From Gammaproteobacteria bacterium (GTDB taxonomy: Bacteria; Pseudomonadota; Gammaproteobacteria; Pseudomonadales; Azotimanducaceae): a stretch of DNA of 10,090 nucleotides. The translations under genes and the position numbers were made by a program. This document shows positions 1 through 8,665 of the stretch, one piece after another (position 1 is the first letter of the stretch; the number at the start of each line of letters is the position of its first letter). Where the stretch lies: NCBI GenBank assembly GCA_026706425.1, contig JAPOYW010000043.1, forward strand, positions 1 to 10,090. The letters run 5' to 3'. The notes beneath the pieces are model-generated. The model ran no database searches and was not told where the DNA came from. It was given only the letters and a program-made list of their open reading frames with translations.

Positions 1-1302
1 GCGCTGACGCAGTTCCGCCTCGACCAGGCGGTTGAATCGATGCGTACCGAACGGCCCGTGCCGGTGGGCGCACAGCACGCGCAGCTTCGGAAAGGGCACT
101 TCGCGCGGATTCTCGAGGCACGGTGCCCAAGACTCCAGCGCGTGGTTCGCCGCGAAGAGGTCGAAGGCGCGGGCGTCCGTCAAGGGGTGCAGTTCGGTCC
201 GACTATCCCGCGGATCGTTCAGAGCGTTGAGGGCACCCGTGGCATCCCCCGAAACGATGGCGACGGCGAGCCGGCCGATCCCGCTGTCCTTCGCGAACCG
301 ACGACTCTTCGTCAAGGCCAGAACGCAGCCGCCGAGAGGCGAGCCTGGAACCGCCGCGGCGGCGCAGAGATCGCCCAGCACCGCCCCCGGCTGCACGGAT
401 GCCAACTGGTTCGCATCGCCGAGCACGACCAGGCGGGCAGCGTCCGGCAACACGTCGACGAGGCGCGACATGAGGGCCAGATCGACCATGGAGGCTTCGT
501 CGAGAATGACGGCGTCCACCGGCAATCTGCCGCCCCGCGCCCGGTACAGCAGACGATGCACTGTACTGGCCTTGGCCCGGTAGTCGGCCAGCGCCGATAC
601 GACCGCCGCAAGGCTTTCGATCTGCGCCGCGACCGACTCCTGCAGTCTCGCAGCCGCTTTCCCTGTCGGCGCCACCAAGGCGATGCGATCCAGTCGCGCA
701 AGCCCCAAATCCCGGAGCAGGGCGATGACCCGGGCCGCGACGAAGGTCTTGCCGGTCCCCGGTCCTCCGGTTACCACGCAAAGACGCCGTCTCAAGACGG
801 CTTCGGCCGCACGACGCTGGTCCTGGTCGTCTTCGCCGAACAATCGATCGAGCTTGGCGCCGATGCCGGCCAGGAGATCGCCAGTCCGGGCCATTTCGAT
901 CAGCCGCACGGCGACATCGCTTTCCGCACGCCTGTAGCGGGCGAGGTAGAGCCGCCCGGCGTCGTCCAAGACAAGGGGCGCCTGCCCGTCGCAACCCGGC
1001 CCGGCCACCACCGGGCTCCTGAGCAGGGAATGCCGCCATTCGTCAAGTTCCGGCAACGTGCAGTCCGGAATCTGCGTGTCCCCCAGCGAGGCTTCTTCCA
1101 GCACCGCCGCCAGAGGCCCCCCCGCGCAATCGGCAAGGTCGAGACACACATGTCCGCGCCGCGTTTGTACGCTGGCGAGTGCCGCCGCCAGCGCCACCTC
1201 CGGACGTTCGTGACCATCGAACCGGGCCATCAGGCGCGCGAAATGCCAATCGATGTCGGCAATCAGGTCCTGGTCATGCAGTTCCTCCAGGAGTTCGATC
1301 AT
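1..1302 (-). CDS. recD: RecD, exonuclease V alpha subunit (3' end outside window)
   Basis: RecD is the fast 5'-3' helicase motor of the RecBCD complex, which unwinds and degrades double-stranded DNA ends and, after Chi, loads RecA. I translated 434 codons from ATG at 1302 to the window edge with no stop. E. coli RecD has about 608 residues, so roughly 170 C-terminal residues are missing. Superfamily 1B motifs are clear: Walker A GGPGTGKT at 179-186 (Lys185), VAPTGKAAARL at 210-220, STVHRLL near 246-252, Walker B DEASMVD at 268-274, GDANQLASVQPGAVLGDL at 295-312, and LTKSRRF at 330-336. The first 160 residues match the RecD N-terminal domain that contacts RecB. The start overlaps the recB stop by 4 nt (ATGA), and an AGGGGGG run 4 nt upstream can act as ribosome binding site. 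No frameshift is seen. Identification is firm; only the C-terminal end is unknown. Confidence 0.96.
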   Translation of the reverse strand, partial: MIELLEELHDQDLIADIDWHFARLMARFDGHERPEVALAAALASVQTRRGHVCLDLADCAGGPLAAVLEEASLGDTQIPDCTLPELDEWRHSLLRSPVVAGPGCDGQAPLVLDDAGRLYLARYRRAESDVAVRLIEMARTGDLLAGIGAKLDRLFGEDDQDQRRAAEAVLRRRLCVVTGGPGTGKTFVAARVIALLRDLGLARLDRIALVAPTGKAAARLQESVAAQIESLAAVVSALADYRAKASTVHRLLYRARGGRLPVDAVILDEASMVDLALMSRLVDVLPDAARLVVLGDANQLASVQPGAVLGDLCAAAAVPGSPLGGCVLALTKSRRFAKDSGIGRLAVAIVSGDATGALNALNDPRDSRTELHPLTDARAFDLFAANHALESWAPCLENPREVPFPKLRVLCAHRHGPFGTHRFNRLVEAELRQR

Positions 1303-4300
1303 GCCGCCCCCCTGAAACAGGCGTCGAGGGCTTCGATGCAGGCCCGGTTCGGACGGTCGAAGTAGACGCCCCGGTCCATGCGCGTCGCCGGGTCGACACC
1401 ACGAAGGAACAGGTAGAAGGCACCGCCGATGTGCTGATCGTAGTCGTAACCCGGCAAACGGCTGGCCAGGTACCGGTGCAAAGCGACGAGGTAGAGCAGG
1501 TACTGAAGCGGGTAGCGATGGTCGCGCATCGCCTTCGAGAGGCCCGCTGGCCGATAGTCCTCCGCGCGGTTGCCGAGCCAGTTGGACTTGTAGTCGAGCA
1601 CGTACCAGACGCCGTCGTGGCCGGCGACCAGATCGATGAATCCGCGCAGATAGCCGTCGATGTTCGATCGAGACCCGGCGAAGGGATTGTCGTAGCCATG
1701 ATCTGCCAGTGCCTCGCCAAGTCGGCGTCGATCAAGTCCTTCGAGCGGCAGGTGGAACTCCATCTCCGGGACCGCGCGTTCGAGATCTTCAAGCCGGAAC
1801 CCCTTGCCGACACCGGGACCATCGGCTGCGGCAAGCAGCGTCGCCCGGGTGTTCGCCACCATCGACATCGCCACGTCCACCCACTGCAGGTCGACCCGAT
1901 ACCGGGCGAGACTCTCGCGACAGGCATCTTCGACGGATTCCTCCTCACCCCGGTCGAGACGTTCGAAGATCCGGTGCAGACAGTTCCCGACCCGTCGTCC
2001 CGCCGGGAAGGTGAACGCATCCCGTACGGATTCCGCTGCCGCGGGTGCCTCTTCCTCTTCTTCTGTCGGTTCGACCTCGTCCCGGTCGGGCTGTTCAACG
2101 GTCTCGTGGTCCCCGGGCGACTCGGCGGCACCGACGCTGTGGGCGAGCGCCGAGTAGCTGCTCATCTGGCGAACCCTCGCTAGTTCGCGGCCCAGTTGGC
2201 GAACGGTGAGTTCCGCCGGTACGTTCGTGGTGCGCTCGATGGATGCCGACCCGTAGTTGTGTTCCATGTCGACGACGCCGATGTCTGCCGAACATCTCGC
2301 GGTCAGATGGTCCAAACCCGCCCGCCATTGCTCAGGCGACAGTCCCTTGGCATCACGAACGACCTTCACGACGGCTGCGGCGTCCATCTCCTCCGAAGCG
2401 GACTCGCGACCGTAGAGCAACCACGCCAGCGGCGCGTTCTCCGTGGAACGGATCTTCGTCCACGTCACGACGCAACGTTCCCGGGCGCGGGTCAACGCCA
2501 CGTAGAGAAGGCGTGTCTCGTCGGAGAACCCCTCCTGCCAGTCGATGTCCGACTCGGCATCCGTGGGATCAAGGTGGAGGATCTCCCGGTGGCCGGCCTC
2601 GGAGGCGTGGTAGTTGGCCCAATCCGGGTCGCGCCGCATGTTCGCGTCCCAGAGGAACGGACAGAATACGATGGGGAATTCGAGACCCTTGGCCGCGTGC
2701 ATGGTGACGATCTTGACCAGCTGCTCGTCGCTGTCGAGACGAAGCAGGGCCATCTCGTCGCGGTCGCCGGCGTTAGCGCGCTGCCGGGTGAACCAAGCGG
2801 CAAGCCCGGTAGGCGAGTAGCGCTCGCGGGTCTCCGTCTGTTGAAGCAGCTCCGCCAGATGCTTGAGGTTGGTCAACCGTCGTGCCCCGTCCCGGTATTG
2901 CAACAGTCGGTCGGCACCTCTGACCTCCCCGGACTCCAGAACGCGCCGGATCAACGTGGCGACATCTGCCCGCTCCCACTCCTCAAGCCAGTTGCCGAGG
3001 CGTTCGGTCCAGACGTTCCAGGCGTTGTCGTCGTCCTGCAGAGCGCCCACCGCTGCGGCATCGAGCCCGAGGACGTCCGCCGTCAGGGCGCCCCGGGTGC
3101 GGTGCGGCGACTGCGGCTTTGCGATGGCCCACAGCAAGCGCTCGAGCTGCTCCGCTTCGCGGCTCGCCATGACGTTCTCAATGCCGATCTCAACGCTCGC
3201 GATGTCGCGTTCGTGGAGTTCCCGGGCCACCCGCCGCCCCTGTTCGGCAGTACGTACAAGCACCGCGATATCCGAGCCACGTACTGGCTCGCGCGCCAGT
3301 TTCGCCTGGCCTCGGTCAGCAAGCTTCAGAACGGCGGCGATCTCATCGGCGGCCAAACGCGCGGCCAGATCTCCCATTTTGGGTTTCGTCCACAACTTCT
3401 CTCCCCACGGGAAGTACCTGATCTGGAACGGCGCACTCCCGCCCCCGGCGACAGTTTCGCCGTCGATAGCGAGTCTGGACTTCTCGATCGCGGATTCGAC
3501 CGGGTTGTAGCCAATTCCGGTGAGTGCGAAGGGGCAGGGATGGTCGAACACGGCGTTCACCGCCTCGGTCAACGCCGGCACCGAGCGGTAGTTGCGCGAC
3601 AGGTTGAGCGTCGCGTCATCGGCGACGGCGTCGCTGGTGTTCATGTAGGCGAAGATGTCGGCGCTGCGGAACCGGTAGATCGACTGCTTGGGATCGCCGA
3701 CGATGATCAGCGCACCGTCGTCGTCGGCCAGTCGCGTGTTCCGGTATATGCGGCGGAAGATGTCCGCCTGGACGCGGTCGGTGTCCTGGTACTCGTCGAT
3801 GAGCGCCCACGGGTAGCGGTCGCGGATGCGCCGCGCGAGACCCTTGCCGGCATCAAGTGCGCGGTGCACGCCAGTGAGGAGATCGTCGAAACCGAGTCTT
3901 CGATCCTCCCGCACTCGGCGTTCCAACGAGGCGCGCGTATTCTGCAACGCATCGCGGCGCAAGCATGGCAGAAGACGGTCGTAGCCAGTACGTAGTTTCC
4001 CCGATGCAGCGTCCAGCTCGTCCAGAACCTCGGCAAGCGCCGGACTGCCGTCGCGCAGTCGCTTGCTTTCGCGTTGTTTGCCGAGAAAGCTGGCTCCCGC
4101 GCAGAACACCGCTTCAGGCCGTTCCAACACCGCGGCAATGCGGTCGCGATCACCATCAGGCATCGACTCCGCCTCCGCTTCGTGGATGTCCCTTGCGTTG
4201 CCAACCGCTTCCCGCCAAGCGCGTTCGAGGCCGTCTAGACCGCTCGACGCGTCATCGGTCGATGTATCCGCACCGACGATGTCGAGATCGAGCCTCGCCA

Positions 4301-4892
4301 CGTAGCCGGATACCCACCCGATGAGTTCGTCCGCCGCGAGACCCTTCTTCATGGCATAGCGAACCTGCATGGGCGATGCGGGATAGGCCCACCGGCGCCA
4401 CTCGTCGGTGACTGCGGCGTTCAACGCATCCGCCCCGTCGCCGGCTACCTCGAACCCGAACGGCAGTCCCCCTTCGAACGCGAAATCAGCGAGCACGCGC
4501 TGGCAGAAACCGTGGATAGTCATGACATTGGCCCGGTCAAGGTCATTCAATGCCAAGTCAAGGCGTCGCGCGATGTCGGTGCCATCGATGCCGAGCTCTT
4601 TCCAACGCTCGAGCAACGCCTGGTCCTGTGCCTTGGGTTTGGAATCCTCGCCTCTAGCTAGGCGCAGTACGGCCCGCAACGTCGTACGTATCCGGTCGCG
4701 CAGTTCGCCCGTCGCGGCGATCGTGAAGGTGACCACCAGCATTTCGCCGATCTCGACGCGTTTCTCGACCAGCAAACGAGCGGCAAGGGTGGTCAGGGCG
4801 TTGGTCTTGCCGGTGCCCGCACTGGCCTCGATCAACAGTTCCGGCGCATCATCCAGCGTGACATCCGACGGCGTCTTTTCGCTGCGGTTCAT
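1299..4892 (-). CDS. recB: RecB, exonuclease V beta subunit (helicase-nuclease)
   Basis: RecB is the 3'-5' helicase and sole nuclease of RecBCD and carries the RecA-loading domain. The protein is 1197 aa (E. coli 1180). UvrD-like motifs occur in order: Walker A SAGTGKT with Lys29, IDEYQDTD at 365-372, GDPKQSIYRFRS at 399-410, LSRNYRS soon after, VTMHAAKGLEF around Met731, and LLYVALTRARER at 795-806. The C-terminal nuclease keeps its metal-binding set: His973 in NCLHRIFE, Asp1087 in GFIDL, and Asp1100/Lys1102 in DYKSNW. The 13- and 2-residue spacing equals E. coli D1067/D1080/K1082. The frame is open further upstream (to 5063), but I chose ATG 4892: it places the Walker lysine at 29 as in E. 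coli, gives an ATGA overlap with the recC stop, and has GGGAG 8 nt upstream. The gene looks intact and catalytically competent. Confidence 0.97.
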   Translation of the reverse strand: MNRSEKTPSDVTLDDAPELLIEASAGTGKTNALTTLAARLLVEKRVEIGEMLVVTFTIAATGELRDRIRTTLRAVLRLARGEDSKPKAQDQALLERWKELGIDGTDIARRLDLALNDLDRANVMTIHGFCQRVLADFAFEGGLPFGFEVAGDGADALNAAVTDEWRRWAYPASPMQVRYAMKKGLAADELIGWVSGYVARLDLDIVGADTSTDDASSGLDGLERAWREAVGNARDIHEAEAESMPDGDRDRIAAVLERPEAVFCAGASFLGKQRESKRLRDGSPALAEVLDELDAASGKLRTGYDRLLPCLRRDALQNTRASLERRVREDRRLGFDDLLTGVHRALDAGKGLARRIRDRYPWALIDEYQDTDRVQADIFRRIYRNTRLADDDGALIIVGDPKQSIYRFRSADIFAYMNTSDAVADDATLNLSRNYRSVPALTEAVNAVFDHPCPFALTGIGYNPVESAIEKSRLAIDGETVAGGGSAPFQIRYFPWGEKLWTKPKMGDLAARLAADEIAAVLKLADRGQAKLAREPVRGSDIAVLVRTAEQGRRVARELHERDIASVEIGIENVMASREAEQLERLLWAIAKPQSPHRTRGALTADVLGLDAAAVGALQDDDNAWNVWTERLGNWLEEWERADVATLIRRVLESGEVRGADRLLQYRDGARRLTNLKHLAELLQQTETRERYSPTGLAAWFTRQRANAGDRDEMALLRLDSDEQLVKIVTMHAAKGLEFPIVFCPFLWDANMRRDPDWANYHASEAGHREILHLDPTDAESDIDWQEGFSDETRLLYVALTRARERCVVTWTKIRSTENAPLAWLLYGRESASEEMDAAAVVKVVRDAKGLSPEQWRAGLDHLTARCSADIGVVDMEHNYGSASIERTTNVPAELTVRQLGRELARVRQMSSYSALAHSVGAAESPGDHETVEQPDRDEVEPTEEEEEAPAAAESVRDAFTFPAGRRVGNCLHRIFERLDRGEEESVEDACRESLARYRVDLQWVDVAMSMVANTRATLLAAADGPGVGKGFRLEDLERAVPEMEFHLPLEGLDRRRLGEALADHGYDNPFAGSRSNIDGYLRGFIDLVAGHDGVWYVLDYKSNWLGNRAEDYRPAGLSKAMRDHRYPLQYLLYLVALHRYLASRLPGYDYDQHIGGAFYLFLRGVDPATRMDRGVYFDRPNRACIEALDACFRGAA

Positions 4893-7800
4893 TCGCCGGG
4901 CTCCCGTTCTGCAGCGAGAAGCGGCAGCAACAGCGCCTCGGCGAGATCCGCGAACTTGCTCTCGTCGAATGGGTCTTCGCCGTCGTAGGCCAGCGAGACA
5001 TAGGCGTTCAACAGACCATCGTATGCTCGTTCGCCGTCCCATTCCTCGCAGGCCGCGTTCCACGCAACCTCACGGTCCTGCGACTTCACAAAGCGTTCGG
5101 CGTATTTCATCGATGCCGCAGGGGCGAACGGCAGCAGTTGCTCTGTTCCCCGCCACCAAGCGCCCAGCCAAAGACCGAGATGTTCGCGCGCATCTTTGGC
5201 GTCAGGTGCCACGAGCATCGTCGTCTCGACGCCGCCCGGTGCCAAACAAACCAGATGCGCTTCCGCTTCCAACTTCTCCTGGGCCACAACCCATGCCAGC
5301 AGTTCGAGCCACGCCCCGAAGCGGTCCTGGGGACGGATCCTGCCGATACGCCAGCGCAGCAACTCGTACCGGTTGCCGCGGTCGGCAAGGGCAACGTTTT
5401 CTACCGCGCCCGTCAGACGATACCCCCGGACATTCACTTCGATGTCCTTGGGATCCGCCGCGAGCGCTTTTCCGTAGCGCTTGAGCGCCCGCCGGAACTC
5501 CCTTATATCCGCCTGCATGTCCTCGTAAACGACATCACCCGGGGCACCGGTCGGCAGGCGACCGCGAGCTGTCACCAGCCGCTTGATCCCCTCGGCAACT
5601 TCCTCGCCGGCATCAATGTTGTACATCTCTGACTTAAGGGCCCATTGCCCTAGGCCGTCGAGCTTGAACGGCTCGTCTTCCGCCAACGCGATCTCGTCGA
5701 CCTCGAGGCGGATGCCGAGGTGATCACGCAGAAACGCCCGGGTCGGGTTGCGGAAGAACGCGATCAGGCGTTCTAGGTCGACCCGCCTTTCCCGCTCCTT
5801 GCCCACGGAATCGAAAGGCACCGTGAAGCGTTGACGCGCCCGGGCGTCGGTTTCCCTGTCGGCATGTCCAGCGAGTGTGCGGGCGGCATCGAGCATCGAG
5901 GCGGAGTAGCTCCATAGGCCGCTGTCCGCCTCGAAGTAGCGACGACTGAACGGCTGCAGGGGATGGGTCGTGTCGAAACCCTCGTCGAAGCGGCGCTGCA
6001 GATAGTCGCGTAGTTCGTCCACGACCACCGAAGGCGGCATCGGCTTGTCGTCCCGGACGTTGCGTCCGGTGTAGCTCACCAGGAAACAGCGGCGGGCCGC
6101 GAGCAGCGCCTCGAGGAACGCGAACCGATCCTCGTCGCGGGTATTGCGGTCGCCGGTTCGCTCGTCGTCGGCATCCACCAAGTCGAAGGTCGACGGCGAC
6201 GGGCGGCGCGGGAACAGGCGGTCGTTCATGCCCAGGGCACAGACGACCTTGGCGGGAAAGGCCTGGCCAATGCCGAGCGAGACGACCGTTACGCCGTCGG
6301 CAAGCCGGGCCGCCGGTCTCGACAACCCGGTCGCGGTCCGGCCGAGCACGTCCCGAAACACGCCGAAGGGAACCCGCGTGTCCACCTCGCACTCCGTCAC
6401 GACGTCGTCGATGAGCCGGGTTACGGTGGCGGTCTCTCCGGCATTCTCCCAATTGGTCGCGAAGAACCGTTCCACCAAGGCGTGAAGGCATTCGGCCCAA
6501 TCAACCGCCGACCGCGCCTCGTCCTTTAGCTCGCGCAGTTCGATCGCCCCCTCGCAGTAGTCGACGAACCGGCCCCGGAGTTCGTAGTCGCCGGAGAATC
6601 CCGCCGAGTCCGTCGAATAAGGCGCCACGTCGTCGAACATCGCCGTTTCGCCGTCCATGGCATGGCCGAGCAGCAACCGGTCGATGCCCTGACGCCAGGC
6701 ATGGCCACCGAACCTGGGCAGTCCCTCGTCTGCGCGGTGATCGGCGTCGATGCCCCATCGGATGCCCGCTTCGTGGACCCACTCGCGCAGCGTCGAGAGG
6801 TGCCGCTCCGCGATCCGGAACCTTTCGCGTACCGCCTTGGACTCCAGCGGCGCCATCACCGCCTCCGCACCGTAGCGCGAATCGGGCAAGGCGAGAAGGT
6901 CGAGAAACGCCCGCACGGCCCGCGTCGCTGCCGCCCGGGGGCGAGCGATGTTGAACGGGATGACATCGGCGGCGGCGAACACGGCTTCGACGGCGGGTGC
7001 GTAGTCGACGATGTTCGGCGTGAGTACCAGCACGTCCGCAGGCTGGATGTCCGGGTGCGCGTCGAACAGCCCGAGCAACCGGTCGTGCAGCACTTCCGCC
7101 TCGCGCATCGCCGAGTGGCAGACGTGGATCTGGATGGAGTCGTCCGCAGGCACGGGGTCGGCGGCCTTGGCTTCGGACGCTAGACTGAGGTCGAGCAGGT
7201 CGCGCTGCACACCACCCAAGGCAGTGCCCGAATCGGGCTCGTCGTACTGCTCAAAAGGCGTGCCGGTGGACAATTCCGCGTCCAGCAACAGGGCTTGCAT
7301 GTCCCGGCCCAGCTTGCCCCAAGCGCCCAGGAGTTCATTGCCCTCGGTGCGGTACTCCTCCGCAGGATCCAAGGGGTCGGCGCGCCGCTGGATGACGCGC
7401 CGGGGGGCGATGTCGCTCCAGTACTCCCGGCATGGGCTGAGCAGGAACAGGTGGATGCCGATGTGTTCGCCTGCTTGGCGCAAGAGGTCGAGGTACGAAG
7501 GCGACAGCGCGGCGACGCCGAAGAAGCTCGCCCGCCGAGGCCAGTTGTCGACCTTGTCGAGGCAATCGCTGGCGTTCCGGAAAGCGTCGATCGCAGCGAC
7601 CCAATGACTTGGTTCGGTCACGCTTTCCATGAGCCCGCGCCAGAGCTGCGCCTGCCAATGCGGCGTCTCGCCACGCTCCCACTCCCGAATCCACTCGGGC
7701 CGGTACAGCAGGCAGCGGTCGTAGACCCGCGCCAGGCGATCCGCCAGCTCGAAGCGCTTGCGCGAATCGCCGTCCCTCAGATAGTTGCGCACCGGCGCCG

Positions 7801-8119
7801 TGCCGGGACCGTCAAGGCCCGCGACCGCCTCGTAGATCCGCCAACGCAGCCGGTCCGGAGCAAATGGCGTGTCCCTGGACAGTGTGCCGAGGACATCATG
7901 CATGATGGACCACGCGAACTGGGCCGGCAGCTCGATGGAAACGTTCGCGGCGATGCCGAGTTCCTTCGCCAACGCGAGCACCAGCCAGCGTCCGAGGGTG
8001 GGGTGCGGAACGACGATCCGCTCCGGTTCGAAGGGGTCTAGTGGGCTTCGCCGAATCTCGTCCGCAAGCTGTTCGGCCAAGGTCTCAAGGCGATTGCCGG
8101 CTTGGATTTCGATGGCCAT
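4889..8119 (-). CDS. recC: RecC, exonuclease V gamma subunit
   Basis: RecC is the non-catalytic scaffold of RecBCD. It splits the duplex and scans the 3' strand for Chi through dead helicase and dead nuclease domains. The protein is 1076 aa (E. coli 1122). Family hallmarks: an N-terminal block with NRLETLAEQL, DPFEPERIVV, GRWL and GIAANVSIELPAQFAW (about residues 10-70), a central VCALGMNDRLFPR followed by FDLVD, then CFLVSYTGRNVRDDKPMPPS and VVVDELRDYL. ATG 8119 overlaps the last base of the upstream toxin stop (TGATG). A GTG one codon earlier (8122) is possible and would give a GTGA overlap. Only a weak GAG lies 8 nt upstream, so translation is probably coupled to the toxin gene. The stop overlaps recB by 4 nt. 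No frameshifts are seen. Which Chi sequence it reads cannot be told from this window. Confidence 0.96.
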   Translation of the reverse strand: MAIEIQAGNRLETLAEQLADEIRRSPLDPFEPERIVVPHPTLGRWLVLALAKELGIAANVSIELPAQFAWSIMHDVLGTLSRDTPFAPDRLRWRIYEAVAGLDGPGTAPVRNYLRDGDSRKRFELADRLARVYDRCLLYRPEWIREWERGETPHWQAQLWRGLMESVTEPSHWVAAIDAFRNASDCLDKVDNWPRRASFFGVAALSPSYLDLLRQAGEHIGIHLFLLSPCREYWSDIAPRRVIQRRADPLDPAEEYRTEGNELLGAWGKLGRDMQALLLDAELSTGTPFEQYDEPDSGTALGGVQRDLLDLSLASEAKAADPVPADDSIQIHVCHSAMREAEVLHDRLLGLFDAHPDIQPADVLVLTPNIVDYAPAVEAVFAAADVIPFNIARPRAAATRAVRAFLDLLALPDSRYGAEAVMAPLESKAVRERFRIAERHLSTLREWVHEAGIRWGIDADHRADEGLPRFGGHAWRQGIDRLLLGHAMDGETAMFDDVAPYSTDSAGFSGDYELRGRFVDYCEGAIELRELKDEARSAVDWAECLHALVERFFATNWENAGETATVTRLIDDVVTECEVDTRVPFGVFRDVLGRTATGLSRPAARLADGVTVVSLGIGQAFPAKVVCALGMNDRLFPRRPSPSTFDLVDADDERTGDRNTRDEDRFAFLEALLAARRCFLVSYTGRNVRDDKPMPPSVVVDELRDYLQRRFDEGFDTTHPLQPFSRRYFEADSGLWSYSASMLDAARTLAGHADRETDARARQRFTVPFDSVGKERERRVDLERLIAFFRNPTRAFLRDHLGIRLEVDEIALAEDEPFKLDGLGQWALKSEMYNIDAGEEVAEGIKRLVTARGRLPTGAPGDVVYEDMQADIREFRRALKRYGKALAADPKDIEVNVRGYRLTGAVENVALADRGNRYELLRWRIGRIRPQDRFGAWLELLAWVVAQEKLEAEAHLVCLAPGGVETTMLVAPDAKDAREHLGLWLGAWWRGTEQLLPFAPAASMKYAERFVKSQDREVAWNAACEEWDGERAYDGLLNAYVSLAYDGEDPFDESKFADLAEALLLPLLAAEREPGE

Positions 8120-8122
8120 CAC
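8119..8122 (-). other. Toxin/recC stop-start junction (translational coupling)
   Basis: The toxin TGA (8121-8119) and the recC ATG (8119-8117) share one base. If the GTG at 8122 is used instead, the overlap is 4 nt (GTGA). Either form is a termination-reinitiation arrangement. Upstream of recC there is no real Shine-Dalgarno, only GAG at 8130-8128, unlike recB and recD, which have purine-rich sites. RecC synthesis is therefore likely to depend on ribosomes finishing the toxin gene; that last step is inference. Confidence 0.55.
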
Positions 8123-8409
8123 CAGTGCTCGGGCAGACGTCTGGATGTGTGGAACATGCGTAAGATCTCGATGCGGTTTAGCCGCGGTCTGACGCGATAG
8201 GGAACGATGTAGCGTGTCCCGGGAATGACCAACTCTCGGGTGCCATGGATGCGGCCAGGACGACCCATAGCAGGATTGGCCTTCAGGTTATCGACTGCCT
8301 CGTGAATTCGTCCGACTATTCGTCGAGCCGCCGCCGGATTGTCCTTGCCAACAAACTCGGCCTCATCGTCCAGGTTTTTCAGTGCTGCGGCGAGCCACCT
8401 AACCTCCAC
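8119..8409 (-). CDS. RelE/ParE-family toxin of a type II toxin-antitoxin pair
   Basis: This is a 96-aa protein of the RelE/ParE toxin superfamily. Members either cleave ribosome-bound mRNA (RelE type) or poison DNA gyrase (ParE type); which applies here cannot be read from the sequence. The pattern is typical: N-terminal strand VRWLAAALKNLDD, helices with NPAAARRIVGRI, a NPAMGRPGR turn, then RELVIPGTRYIVPYRV and the closing RIEILRMFHTSRR. The C-terminal H..RR is where the family often has active residues. The start is GTG 8409 because the homologous first strand begins there. It overlaps the antitoxin end by 11 nt, and GGGGAG lies only 3 nt upstream, suggesting coupling to the antitoxin. The TGA stop shares its last base with the recC ATG, leaving no room for a separate recC promoter between the two. 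The gene looks intact. Confidence 0.9.
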   Translation of the reverse strand: MEVRWLAAALKNLDDEAEFVGKDNPAAARRIVGRIHEAVDNLKANPAMGRPGRIHGTRELVIPGTRYIVPYRVRPRLNRIEILRMFHTSRRLPEHW

Positions 8410-8641
8410 CGACTCCCCACTTGCCCAACACTCTCCTGACCTCCGCCTCGCTCGCGAATTCCTCGCGATCCGCTTCCGCTACAGCCTCTTCAATCTCCCC
8501 AATCTGCCATTCGTTGAGGTCGACAAACTCGCGGATGGCTTCAGCCGCCAGAAACGATTTGGTGCGCTGCGTCGCCTTCGAAAGGCGATCAAGGCGTTGT
8601 TTCAAATTGTCGTCCAAGCGGAGTGTCACGGTGGCGGACAT
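8399..8641 (-). CDS. CopG-like ribbon-helix-helix antitoxin
   Basis: This 80-aa protein has an N-terminal ribbon-helix-helix DNA-binding domain: the strand ATVTLRLDD at residues 3-11, a helix LKQRLDRLSKAT, a short turn, and a second helix KSFLAAEAIREFV ending near residue 40. The acidic tail (EWQIGEIEEAVAEADREEF and onward) fits the segment that wraps and neutralises a RelE/ParE toxin. Antitoxins of this family normally repress their own operon as dimers bound to short repeats, and the toxin acts as co-repressor. Start ATG 8641 has a modest GGGA 5 nt upstream. It overlaps the toxin gene by 11 nt in the usual antitoxin-first order. If autoregulation holds, this protein would also control transcription entering recC, recB and recD; that is inference. 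Confidence 0.9.
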   Translation of the reverse strand: MSATVTLRLDDNLKQRLDRLSKATQRTKSFLAAEAIREFVDLNEWQIGEIEEAVAEADREEFASEAEVRRVLGKWGVGGG

Positions 8642-8665
8642 GTCGGTCCCGCGTCACGTTTGCAA

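Noticed and set aside
2196..3995. Long plus-strand open frame of 599 aa, and others such as 40-1365, 1179-2183 and 4408-5484
   Set aside because: They lie opposite recB, recC or recD, have low-complexity, Arg/Pro/Ser/Gly-rich composition and no recognisable motif. In high-GC DNA, long antisense open frames are expected. The minus-strand genes over the same bases have clear family motifs.
4733..4740. An exact E. coli Chi octamer (GCTGGTGG on the minus strand) inside recB
   Set aside because: At this GC content, about one copy per 10-kb window is expected by chance, and Chi differs between bacterial groups. A single copy means nothing without genome-wide statistics.
4893..5063. An upstream extension of recB to a start at 5063 (57 more residues)
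   Set aside because: The extension lies within the recC coding end, is Arg-rich without family similarity, and would displace the Walker lysine from position 29. ATG 4892 with the ATGA overlap and GGGAG is much better.
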